Assembly (NCBI GenBank): GCA_030639035.1
Contig: DAOWDM010000036.1
Location: forward strand, 1 to 6,217
Reading direction: 5' to 3'
Source of the DNA: Alphaproteobacteria bacterium
GTDB taxonomy: Bacteria; Pseudomonadota; Alphaproteobacteria; DAOWDM01
Length of the DNA: 6,217 nt
The notes below the pieces were generated by a model. It was not told the origin of the DNA, did no database searches, and saw only the letters and a list, made by a program, of their open reading frames with translations. Positions 1 through 5,862 of the stretch are shown here, in pieces. The position numbers and the translations under genes are program-made. Every line of letters starts with the position of its first letter. Positions within the stretch are counted from its first letter, which is position 1.

Positions 1-1183
1 AACGCTGTATTCTTTCACAAGCTTCTTTTAGCACCTCTGTAGAAGTTGCATAAGAAATCCTGAAATGAGGAGACAGCCCAAACGCTTCACCCTGCACAGA
101 AGCCACTCCTTCGCTTTCCAGCAAACATGCGACAAAATCGCTGTCAGTTTCAATTTTTTTTCCGTCAGGAGTTGTCTTGCCTATACAGCCTTCACAAGAA
201 GGATATACATAGAATGCACCTTCTGGAACTAAACATTTAAGACCTTTAGTCTCGTTCAGCATAGAAACCACCATATCACGGCGTTTTTTAAATATCTCAG
301 CACGCTCTTTCATAAAGTCCATTGAGCCATTAAGTGCAGTTACAGCTGCAGCTTGACACATAGAAGAAGCATGAGTTGTGCTTTGAGATTGTATTTTATT
401 TATTGCATTAATTACTTCAACAGAACCTGCGGCATAACCAATACGCCAGCCTGTCATTGAGAAAGCCTTAGATAAACCATTCAAAGTAAGAGTCCTGTCC
501 ATAAGTTTTGGCTCTACCTCGGCAATGGTTGTGAACTTGAAATCATCATAAACAATATGCTCATACATATCGTCTGTCATCACCCATACATGAGGGTTTT
601 CAAGCAGAACGTCTGCTATGGCTTTTAATTCCTGCCTAGTATATGCCGCACCAGTTGGATTGGACGGAGAATTTAACATCAGCCATTTGGTTTTTGGAGT
701 TATTGCTTTGCGAAGAGCAGAAGCTGTAAGCTTAAACCCTTCCTTTTCAGTACATGAAACAAAAACAGGTTTTCCTCCTGCTAAAAGCACTATATCTGGA
801 TAACTAACCCAGTATGGAGCAGGAATAATAACTTCATCATCTGTATTTATTGTAGCCATCATTGCGTTAAAAATAGACTGCTTTCCACCGCTGGCAACTG
901 AAATCTGCTCAGGTTTATAATCAAGCCCATTTTCACGCTTTAGCTTATCGCAAATAGCTTTACGCAAAGGAAGTATGCCAGCAACTACTGTGTATTTTGT
1001 TTCCCCATTATCAATAGCTTCTTTCGCAGATTTCTTTATATGTTCAGGAGTGTCAAAATCAGGCTCACCAGCTCCAAGATTAAGAATATTCCGCCCCTCA
1101 GCTTTCAGCTCTGTAGCTTTTTGTGAAACGGCAAGTGTTGGCGATGGTTTAATGACTGAAAGTCTATCCGCAATAATTGACAT
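1..1183 (-). CDS. aatA: Aspartate aminotransferase (PLP-dependent, class I), C-terminus cut by window edge
   Basis: Transfers the amino group between aspartate and 2-oxoglutarate to give oxaloacetate and glutamate, in the cytoplasm with a PLP cofactor. I translated 394 codons by hand from the complement, starting at 1183. Visible family landmarks are GAGEPDFDTP (residues 37-46), SPSNPTG (172-178, the Asn that contacts PLP), the TDDMYEH segment (203-209), the PLP Schiff-base lysine K239 in NGLSKAFSMTGWRIGY, and R375 in FRISYATS, which binds the substrate alpha-carboxylate. Family members are about 400 residues, so only a handful of residues are missing at the window edge. The start is supported by an AGGGA ribosome-binding site (complement of 1189-1193), five bases upstream. 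It is divergent from uvrB. Known: alphaproteobacterial class I enzymes of this type can also act on other substrates such as prephenate. The aspartate assignment is therefore likely, but the exact specificity is inferred. Confidence 0.95.
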   Translation of the reverse strand, partial: MSIIADRLSVIKPSPTLAVSQKATELKAEGRNILNLGAGEPDFDTPEHIKKSAKEAIDNGETKYTVVAGILPLRKAICDKLKRENGLDYKPEQISVASGGKQSIFNAMMATINTDDEVIIPAPYWVSYPDIVLLAGGKPVFVSCTEKEGFKLTASALRKAITPKTKWLMLNSPSNPTGAAYTRQELKAIADVLLENPHVWVMTDDMYEHIVYDDFKFTTIAEVEPKLMDRTLTLNGLSKAFSMTGWRIGYAAGSVEVINAINKIQSQSTTHASSMCQAAAVTALNGSMDFMKERAEIFKKRRDMVVSMLNETKGLKCLVPEGAFYVYPSCEGCIGKTTPDGKKIETDSDFVACLLESEGVASVQGEAFGLSPHFRISYATSTEVLKEACERIQR

Positions 1184-1207
1184 TGAATTCCCTGCTGTTT
1201 ATCTAAT
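1177..1207 (+). promoter_or_regulatory. Candidate original uvrB promoter, now upstream of the remnant start
   Basis: A perfect -35 hexamer TTGACA (1177-1182) is followed, after a 19-bp spacer, by TCTAAT (1202-1207), one base from the -10 consensus. It points right towards the detached uvrB start at 1246 and overlaps the first codons of the divergent aminotransferase gene. The spacer is longer than the ideal 17 bp, so this is tentative. If real, it is probably the promoter that served uvrB before the insertion and now drives only the 28-codon remnant. Confidence 0.3.
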
Positions 1208-1210
1208 ATA
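1205..1210 (-). promoter_or_regulatory. Possible -10 element of the aminotransferase gene
   Basis: On the minus strand this reads TATATT, about 20 bp upstream of the aminotransferase start codon, so the 5' leader would be very short. I found no convincing -35 at the right distance. It is listed only because the divergent promoter must lie in this short stretch. Confidence 0.2.
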
Positions 1211-1230
1211 AATACTTTAAATAGAGTAAC

Positions 1231-1290
1231 ACTAATAAAATTCTGATGACAATCACTTTTCCTTTATATGAGCGTCCTGCTACAAAAACA
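1231..1290 (+). repeat. Left copy of 60-bp direct repeat (putative att site, uvrB 5' end)
   Basis: Aligned without gaps to 2731-2790, 55 of 60 bases are identical; the differences are at 1232, 1242, 1254, 1281 and 1285. The repeat begins about 15 bp before the uvrB start codon and runs through codon 15. Similarity stops abruptly at 1291 and fades upstream of 1231. The offset between the copies is exactly 1500 bp. A repeat of this length is too long for a normal transposase target duplication and fits an att core, or recombination between homologous uvrB starts. Confidence 0.85.
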
Positions 1291-1332
1291 TACATAAAAA
1301 GAAACAGTGGACTAAAACACAGATGTTGTTGA
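1246..1332 (+). pseudogene. Detached uvrB 5' remnant (28-codon ORF)
   Basis: The ORF starts MTITFPLYERPAT, identical over its first 13 residues to the start of UvrB at 2746. It then has K for E at residue 14 and T at 15, diverges completely, and ends at TGA (1330-1332) inside the -35 of the next promoter. It contains none of the helicase core, so it cannot function as UvrB. It is best explained as the original start of uvrB, stranded by the insertion. If transcribed it could make a 28-residue peptide, but nothing suggests a role. Confidence 0.75.
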
Positions 1333-1357
1333 CAAAAAAACAGAGCTGTGTTTTAAT
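1329..1357 (+). promoter_or_regulatory. Sigma-70 promoter of the lysine-rich cargo gene
   Basis: Perfect -35 TTGACA (1329-1334), 17-bp spacer, and -10 TTTAAT (1352-1357). The sequence from about 1327 onward closely matches the promoter at 2082-2110: 15 identical bases across the -35 and the A-tract after it, then a partly conserved spacer and the same -10. A start near 1364 would leave a short leader of about 27 bases before the ATG at 1391. Confidence 0.8.
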
Positions 1358-1390
1358 CTATTAAACAACAAATACTTATGGAGTCAAAAA

Positions 1391-1951
1391 ATGTCTAGAA
1401 TTAAAAATGAAATTGTAACCGCTATTTCAGATGCTCTTTACGAATCGTTGGAAATTTTTGAAAAGCATCTTAAGAATGAAGGTGTTGGAAAAGCTGTTGA
1501 CACACTTATTGAACTTAATGAAAAGTCTGGCATAAAGGATATTTCTAAAGAAGCAGAAAAACTCAAAAAAGAAGCAGGTCTAAATTCTGCTGTTGAAGCT
1601 TGTGTTGAATGTCTTGTCAATAAAGATATCAAAGGTGCTTTGAAAAACATTAAAGAGATAAAAAAGATTAATAAAGATAAGGCTTTAAAAGCTGATTTAA
1701 AAGAACTTCAAAAAGACGCTAAAAATCGTAAGAAAAAAGCTGGTATAGATAATGCTGCTAAAGATGCAGGAAAACGTTTTGTTAAAGCAAGCGTAGGAGC
1801 TACTTTGGAAATAGCAGGAAAACCTTTTAAAAAGGTAACCGATTTCATAAAAGATGGCATTAAAACTTTTCCAAGCGGTATTAAAACAAAAAAAGATACG
1901 AATGAAGCTATTAGAATCCATGCAATGAAAAACATGGCTAACAATCGTTAA
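1391..1951 (+). CDS. Lysine-rich helical protein of unknown function (insert cargo)
   Basis: I do not recognise the family. The 186-residue product is highly charged (37 lysines, 20%), with heptad-like runs typical of long amphipathic helices. It has no signal peptide or transmembrane segment, so it is probably cytoplasmic and perhaps binds nucleic acid or another protein. There is a degenerate internal duplication: residues 53-67 (KEAEKLKKEAGLNSA) align with 108-122 (KDAKNRKKKAGIDNA), 7 of 15 identical and most of the rest conservative. Two cysteines lie at 71 and 74 (ACVEC). The C-terminal part (about 130-165) is more glycine- and proline-containing and ends in a basic tail. The start is supported by GGAG at 1380-1383, seven bases upstream. 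It is monocistronic, between its own promoter and terminator. Sampled stretches look A-richer than uvrB. The coding call is firm; the function is unknown. Confidence 0.85.
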   Translation: MSRIKNEIVTAISDALYESLEIFEKHLKNEGVGKAVDTLIELNEKSGIKDISKEAEKLKKEAGLNSAVEACVECLVNKDIKGALKNIKEIKKINKDKALKADLKELQKDAKNRKKKAGIDNAAKDAGKRFVKASVGATLEIAGKPFKKVTDFIKDGIKTFPSGIKTKKDTNEAIRIHAMKNMANNR

Positions 1952-1976
1952 AATTCATCTAATATTAAATAAACTT

Positions 1977-2025
1977 CAGCCCTTAAAGCATTTGACTCCA
2001 TGTTTTAAGGGCTGTTGTCATTTTA
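1977..2025 (+). terminator. Rho-independent terminator after the lysine-rich gene
   Basis: An 11-bp perfect stem CAGCCCTTAAA (1977-1987) pairs with TTTAAGGGCTG (2004-2014). It is extended inward by four more pairs including one G-U, leaving an 8-base loop (1992-1999). It is followed by a T-rich but interrupted tail. It lies 25 bp after the stop codon and separates the two cargo units. Confidence 0.8.
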
Positions 2026-2081
2026 AAATAAAAGCATAATTCTTTGTTACAAAACATAAAAACAGACACAAAATATCCTTG

Positions 2082-2110
2082 TTGACAAAAAAATAAAACT
2101 ATGCTTTAAT
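2082..2110 (+). promoter_or_regulatory. Sigma-70 promoter of the pentapeptide-repeat gene
   Basis: Perfect -35 TTGACA (2082-2087), 17-bp spacer, and -10 TTTAAT (2105-2110), a near-copy of the promoter at 1329-1357. The -10 overlaps the left arm of a long perfect inverted repeat (2107-2146). A start near 2117 would place most of that repeat at the very 5' end of the mRNA. Confidence 0.8.
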
Positions 2111-2146
2111 CCTTACATAAGAGTAGAAACTCTTATGTAAGGATTA
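2107..2146. promoter_or_regulatory. Perfect 18-bp inverted repeat over the -10 and transcription start
   Basis: The arms at 2107-2124 and 2129-2146 are exact reverse complements around a 4-base loop AGAA (2125-2128). As DNA it could be an operator dyad blocking the promoter. As RNA, a transcript starting near 2117 would begin with a hairpin of about 8 bp, of the kind that protects mRNA 5' ends. There is no T-tract after it, and it precedes the gene, so it is not an ordinary terminator. The lysine-rich unit lacks it. The structure is certain; the role is inferred. Confidence 0.75.
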
Positions 2147-2180
2147 CTAAAGCAGATAACTTTAAGCAGGAAAAAACGTT

Positions 2181-2660
2181 ATGGGGCTATTTAAGAAAAT
2201 ACACAAAATAAAAGATATTGATGGAGATTTTCTTTTTGAAGCAAAAGTAAAAAGCCTTAAAGAATGCGTTGAGCTTGCTGTTAAAGAAGGCGTTAGCCTT
2301 AAATTGGCTAACCTTGAAAGGGCTAACCTTGAAAGAGCAAATCTTAAAGGAGCGGATCTTGAAGAAGCTAACCTTGAATGGGCTAACCTTGAAGGAGCAA
2401 ATCTTGAGAAAGCTAACCTTGAAAAAACTGCCCTTTATGGGGCTAAATTTAAAGGGGCAAAAATGACTGGTGCTGACCTTACAAATGCTAGGTTTTCATC
2501 TGATAAAGTTAAAAAAGCATGCATTCGCAGATCAAAAAAACATGAACAAGTTGATACTGATAATGCTAAAAAAGACGCTGAATTAGCTAAAAAAGAATCT
2601 GAAGCTGAATTAATTAAAAACGCTCAAGCCCAAATCAAAGCTGCTTCAAAACAGAAATAA
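2181..2660 (+). CDS. Pentapeptide-repeat protein (insert cargo, phage-like leader)
   Basis: The 159-residue cytoplasmic protein has three parts. Residues 1-40 form a leader with the pattern of a short beta segment plus helix (GDFLFEAKVKSL, then KECVELAVKEGVSL); as I recall, this leads directly into the repeats in many phage- and prophage-encoded pentapeptide proteins. Residues 41-105 hold about 13 A(N/D)LxX repeats with central L, F or M at every fifth position (45 to 105), expected to fold as a right-handed quadrilateral beta-helix of roughly three coils. Residues 106-159 are a basic then mixed-charge helical tail rich in K, A and E. Qnr/MfpA gyrase-protecting proteins have far more repeats, so that function should not be assumed. 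The start is supported by AGGA at 2168-2171, nine bases upstream. It has its own promoter and terminator. Function unknown. Confidence 0.9.
   Translation: MGLFKKIHKIKDIDGDFLFEAKVKSLKECVELAVKEGVSLKLANLERANLERANLKGADLEEANLEWANLEGANLEKANLEKTALYGAKFKGAKMTGADLTNARFSSDKVKKACIRRSKKHEQVDTDNAKKDAELAKKESEAELIKNAQAQIKAASKQK
2301..2495 (+). repeat. 15-bp tandem coding repeats with a 60-bp higher-order unit
   Basis: These are the pentapeptide codons. The cleanest part is two successive 60-bp units, 2307-2366 and 2367-2426, which are 50/60 identical. Each encodes four pentapeptides, so the array probably grew by duplication of a four-repeat block (one helical coil). The copies after 2427 are more diverged. 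Confidence 0.85.
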
Positions 2661-2684
2661 GCGGATTGCACGTTGTATCTTAAT

Positions 2685-2715
2685 AAAAATGCTCTACAAT
2701 CTGTAGGGCATTTTT
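2685..2715 (+). terminator. Rho-independent terminator after the pentapeptide gene
   Basis: A 14-bp stem (2685-2698 with 2702-2715, one U-G pair) closes around a 3-base loop. The right arm ends in a T run and the left arm begins with an A run, so it may work in both directions. It lies only 30 bp before the uvrB start codon, so uvrB is unlikely to depend on full read-through from the cargo. Confidence 0.85.
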
Positions 2716-2730
2716 CATATGTAATGTAGT

Positions 2731-2790
2731 AATAATAAAATCCTGATGACAATTACTTTTCCTTTATATGAGCGTCCTGCCACAGAAACA
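2731..2790 (+). repeat. Right copy of 60-bp direct repeat (functional uvrB start)
   Basis: This is the partner of 1231-1290 (55/60 identical). Within the shared codons, two of the three differences are synonymous (codon 3 ATC/ATT, codon 12 GCT/GCC) and one changes K to E at codon 14. Similarity is lost just upstream of 2731, where the sequence runs back into the cargo terminator. Confidence 0.85.
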
Positions 2791-4791
2791 CAAGCAAGCT
2801 ATAATCTAGTTTCTGGTTTTATACCTGCTGGAGATCAGCCTGAGGCTATTTTAGAGCTTGTCAAAGGTCTTGAAAACAGTGAGAAAGACCAAGTTCTGCT
2901 TGGTGTTACAGGCTCTGGAAAAACTTTTACAGTAGCAGAAATAATCAATAGGCAGAAAAAACCAGCCTTGATTCTTGCCCCAAATAAAATTCTTGCAGCT
3001 CAGCTTTATGGTGAGATGAAAGAGTTTTTTCCTGACAATGCAGTGGAATATTTTGTTTCTTATTATGATTATTATCAGCCTGAAGCCTATATTCCACGCA
3101 CTGATACTTATATAGAAAAAGACTCTGCTATAAATGAACAAATAGACAGAATGCGTCATTCTGCAACACGTTCTTTATTAGAAAGAACAGATGTAATCAT
3201 AGTTGCTTCGGTATCATGTATTTACGGTATCGGAAGCGTTGAATCTTATTCAAAAATGGTGTTTAGCCTTGCTGTTGAGCAAGAAATGAAACAACGCTCA
3301 CTGCTGAAAAAACTTGTAGAGCTTCAATACAAAAGAAATGACATTGATTTTTCCAGAGGTTCTTTCAGAGTTCGTGGCGATGTTATAGAAATTTTCCCAT
3401 CTCATTATGAAGACAGAGCATGGAGGCTGTCTTTTTTCGGGAACGAGCTTGAAACAATCAATGAATTTGACCCTTTGACAGGTAAAAAAACAGCATCTTT
3501 AAAAGAAATAAAAATATACCCTGCAAGCCACTACGCAACGCCAAAACCTGCTATTTCACAAGCTATTGTCAATATTAAAATAGAGCTGAAAGAAAGACTT
3601 AAACAGCTTTATGACAACAACAAAGTTCTTGAAGCACAGCGATTAGAACAACGCACAAACTTTGATTTGGAAATGCTGGAAACTACAGGACACTGCAAAG
3701 GCATTGAAAACTATTCACGCTATCTTACAGGTAGAAATGCAGGAGAACCTCCCCCTACCCTGTTTGAATATCTGCCAAAAAATGCACTGCTGTTCATTGA
3801 TGAAAGCCATGTTACAATTCCGCAATTAGGAGCAATGTATAAAGGAGATGCAAGCCGTAAAAGCACTCTGTCAGAACACGGTTTCAGGCTTTTAAGTTGC
3901 AAAGACAACCGCCCTTTGAAATTTGAAGAATGGGAAATAATGCGACCTAAAACAATACATACTTCTGCAACTCCTGGAGCTTGGGAAATGGAGCAGACAG
4001 ACGGTGCTTTTACCGAGCAGATTATCAGACCGACAGGGCTTATAGACCCTGTGTGCATTATAAGACCTGTAACAACTCAAGTAGATGATTTGCTTGCCGA
4101 ATGCAAAGAATGTGCGGCAAAGAAACAGCGAGTTTTAGTAACAACTCTCACAAAACGCATGGCAGAAAATTTATCTGAATATATGTCTGAAAATGGAATA
4201 AAAGTTCGTTATCTGCACTCTGATATAAAGACTTTGGAGCGTATAGAAATCATAAGGGATTTACGGCTTGGAGAGTTTGATGTTCTTGTCGGAATCAACC
4301 TATTAAGGGAAGGGCTGGATATTCCAGAATGTGCTTTAGTTGCAATTTTAGATGCAGATAAGGAAGGCTTTTTACGCTCTAAGAGGTCGCTGATTCAAAC
4401 TATAGGAAGAGCAGCTAGGAATGTTGAAGGCAGAGTCATTCTATACGCTGACAAAATGACAGATTCCCTTACATATGCAATAACAGAAACAGACCGCAGA
4501 CGTGAAAAACAACAAAATTTCAACTCTGAAAATGGAATTACTCCTGAAAGCATTGTTAAAAAAATCCCTGATATAGTTAATTCTATATGCAATCAAGATT
4601 ACGTTTCAGTAGACATTGCTACAGATATTCCTGTCGGCAAAGAATTGAAAAAAGCAATAGCAAAGCTTGAAAAGCAAATGTATAAAGCCGCAATGAACCT
4701 AGAATTTGAAACAGCAGCAAAACTCAGGGACGAACTGCACAGACTGGAAAATTCAGAACTTGGCATCTATAAAAGCTGTAAAATGAGCTAA
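2746..4791 (+). CDS. uvrB: Excinuclease ABC subunit B
   Basis: UvrB is the damage-verifying helicase-like subunit of nucleotide excision repair. UvrA loads it on DNA, and it recruits UvrC for incision. The 681-residue protein is full length for the family. Landmarks are GDQPEAI (29-35), Walker A GVTGSGKT (53-60), the beta-hairpin region YYDYYQPEAYIP (106-117), DESH (352-355), GINLLREGLDIPE (516-528), motif VI QTIGRAAR (551-558), and a C-terminal UVR domain (about 635-670) that contacts UvrC. The first ~18 residues precede the conserved core and match the detached copy at 1246. No other in-frame start lies before the essential GDQPEAI, so 2746 is the start, although no good Shine-Dalgarno is visible. 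I saw no alphaproteobacterial-type SOS box (GTTC-N7-GTTC) upstream. The leader was apparently replaced by the insertion. Confidence 0.98.
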   Translation: MTITFPLYERPATETQASYNLVSGFIPAGDQPEAILELVKGLENSEKDQVLLGVTGSGKTFTVAEIINRQKKPALILAPNKILAAQLYGEMKEFFPDNAVEYFVSYYDYYQPEAYIPRTDTYIEKDSAINEQIDRMRHSATRSLLERTDVIIVASVSCIYGIGSVESYSKMVFSLAVEQEMKQRSLLKKLVELQYKRNDIDFSRGSFRVRGDVIEIFPSHYEDRAWRLSFFGNELETINEFDPLTGKKTASLKEIKIYPASHYATPKPAISQAIVNIKIELKERLKQLYDNNKVLEAQRLEQRTNFDLEMLETTGHCKGIENYSRYLTGRNAGEPPPTLFEYLPKNALLFIDESHVTIPQLGAMYKGDASRKSTLSEHGFRLLSCKDNRPLKFEEWEIMRPKTIHTSATPGAWEMEQTDGAFTEQIIRPTGLIDPVCIIRPVTTQVDDLLAECKECAAKKQRVLVTTLTKRMAENLSEYMSENGIKVRYLHSDIKTLERIEIIRDLRLGEFDVLVGINLLREGLDIPECALVAILDADKEGFLRSKRSLIQTIGRAARNVEGRVILYADKMTDSLTYAITETDRRREKQQNFNSENGITPESIVKKIPDIVNSICNQDYVSVDIATDIPVGKELKKAIAKLEKQMYKAAMNLEFETAAKLRDELHRLENSELGIYKSCKMS

Positions 4792-4831
4792 AATGCATAA
4801 AATTTCATAAAAAGTTCAAATATCTCTTCTC

Positions 4832-4862
4832 TTTACACCAAGTAACTGTTATTAAATACAAT
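4832..4862 (+). promoter_or_regulatory. Candidate promoter for the antiporter-SDR operon
   Basis: TTTACA (4832-4837) and TACAAT (4857-4862) each match consensus in five of six positions, but the 19-bp spacer is long. It lies in the 99-bp gap after uvrB, about 28 bp before the antiporter start. No clear terminator follows uvrB, so read-through from uvrB is also possible. Confidence 0.35.
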
Positions 4863-4890
4863 TATATCCATTTAGCTGTAGTAAATTTGT

Positions 4891-5862
4891 ATGGCATATT
4901 ATTATGTAATTTTAGGGTTTATTCTTCTATTAGGTGGAGCGGAATTTCTTGTTAGAGGTTCTGTTGCCCTTGCAGAGAGATTAAACGTTTCGCCTCTTGT
5001 TATTGGCTTGACTGTAGTTGCTTTTGGAACTTCAGCACCAGAGCTTGTCGTAAGCGTTGGAGCTGCGTTAAATGGAGCTTCTGGGCTTTCTGTAGGCAAT
5101 ATAGTTGGAAGCAACATCGCAAACATTCTGCTTATACTTGGTGCAACTTCAATTATTCGCCCTGTTACATGCAACAGAGAAGATTTTTTTCGTGATTTTG
5201 CAACACTTTATATAGTTACTGCTATTTTCACAACCATTGCTTTGACTGGAACTTTCCTGCAATGGCATGGGTTTATGATGATTTTGATGCTGCTTATTTT
5301 CATCTATTATTCATATAAACGTGAATGCAGAGGAAAAGACAGCGTTGAACTACATGTTCACGAGACAAAAGAACTCGAAGACCTTAAAAACAAATCATGG
5401 GCAGCAATTATAGTAGCAACAATAGGTGGTCTAGCTGGCGTAGTTATTGGTGCTGAATTTTTGGTTGATGGAGCAGTAGACCTCGCTAAATCATTTGGTG
5501 TTTCAGAGGAAATTATTGGTTTGACTCTTGTTGCGTTTGGGACTTCTGTACCTGAACTTGCAACTTCAGCAATAGCGGCTTTACGCCGTCAGCCAGGTAT
5601 GGCTCTTGGCAATGTTTTGGGCAGTAACATCTGGAACATGCTGTGCATTATGGGCATTACATCAACAATTATTGATATTCCAGTCCCATCACAAATTGCA
5701 CATTTTGACATATGGATCATGATAGCAACAACGATTCTGCTATTTCCGCTTATGTTAACAAAAAACATGCTAACACGGGCTGAAGGAGGACTTTTCTTTG
5801 TCCTTTACTGTGGTTACATCGCAGCACAATGCTATATATCTCAAAATGGCTATTCGTTTTGA
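4891..5862 (+). CDS. Na+/Ca2+ antiporter family (CaCA, YrbG-like) inner-membrane protein
   Basis: Predicted to exchange Ca2+ for Na+ or H+ across the inner membrane. The 323-residue protein is very hydrophobic, with about ten membrane segments, and shows the two inverted alpha-repeats of the family. Alpha-1 has GTSAPE (46-51) then GNIVGSN (69-75). Alpha-2 has GTSVPE (217-222) then GNVLGSN (240-246). The glutamates E51 and E222 are the expected cation ligands. A hydrophilic loop (about 143-168, rich in K, E and H) separates the halves. Both halves begin with a matching GGAEFLVRG / GAEFLVDGA segment, as expected from internal duplication. The length is typical. No strong Shine-Dalgarno is seen before the ATG. 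It overlaps the next gene by a few bases, implying translational coupling. The family is certain; the true substrate is inferred. Confidence 0.93.
   Translation: MAYYYVILGFILLLGGAEFLVRGSVALAERLNVSPLVIGLTVVAFGTSAPELVVSVGAALNGASGLSVGNIVGSNIANILLILGATSIIRPVTCNREDFFRDFATLYIVTAIFTTIALTGTFLQWHGFMMILMLLIFIYYSYKRECRGKDSVELHVHETKELEDLKNKSWAAIIVATIGGLAGVVIGAEFLVDGAVDLAKSFGVSEEIIGLTLVAFGTSVPELATSAIAALRRQPGMALGNVLGSNIWNMLCIMGITSTIIDIPVPSQIAHFDIWIMIATTILLFPLMLTKNMLTRAEGGLFFVLYCGYIAAQCYISQNGYSF

Larger units (their letters stand above)
1231..2790. mobile_element. Putative 1.5-kb insertion (moron- or satellite-like) in the 5' end of uvrB
   Basis: Two small genes, each with its own promoter and terminator, lie between two copies of the uvrB 5' end. 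The right-hand copy is fused in frame to the rest of uvrB, so the gene is intact, while the left-hand copy is a dead-end start. Known parallel: SXT/R391-type elements integrate in the 5' end of prfC and supply a replacement start. There is no integrase, transposase or terminal inverted repeat inside the 1.5 kb, so the element would be non-autonomous or a remnant. The direct repeat is seen; site-specific integration is inferred. A recombination-mediated duplication is the main alternative. Confidence 0.6.

Noticed and set aside
618..1211. Plus-strand open frames of 61 and 78 codons
   Set aside because: They are antisense shadows of the well-supported aminotransferase gene and resemble nothing known.
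1184..1260. SOS (LexA) box controlling uvrB
   Set aside because: No GTTC-N7-GTTC or comparable dyad is visible before either uvrB start.
2269..2466. Open frame of 65 codons with a repeated LTLKE-type pattern
   Set aside because: It is a frame-shifted shadow of the pentapeptide-repeat tract; the real frame has the canonical A(N/D)L pattern, promoter and ribosome-binding site.
2301..2495. Tandem short repeats that could suggest a CRISPR or satellite array
   Set aside because: The period is 15 bp, in frame, with no spacers. The repeats are the codons of a pentapeptide-repeat protein.
2181..2660. Qnr/MfpA-type quinolone-resistance protein
   Set aside because: It has only about 13 pentapeptides, whereas Qnr proteins are nearly all repeat and much longer; nothing supports a gyrase-protection role.
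1231..2790. Insertion sequence with target-site duplication
   Set aside because: There is no transposase, no terminal inverted repeats at the borders, and a 60-bp imperfect duplication is too long for transposase-made duplications.
4792..4890. Terminator or small RNA after uvrB
   Set aside because: I found only very short, weak inverted repeats without a T-tract; the gap shows just a possible promoter.
2851..5174. Minus-strand open frames of 62 to 112 codons opposite uvrB and the antiporter
   Set aside because: They lie fully antisense to strongly supported genes with intact motifs, with cysteine- and serine-rich shadow-like translations.
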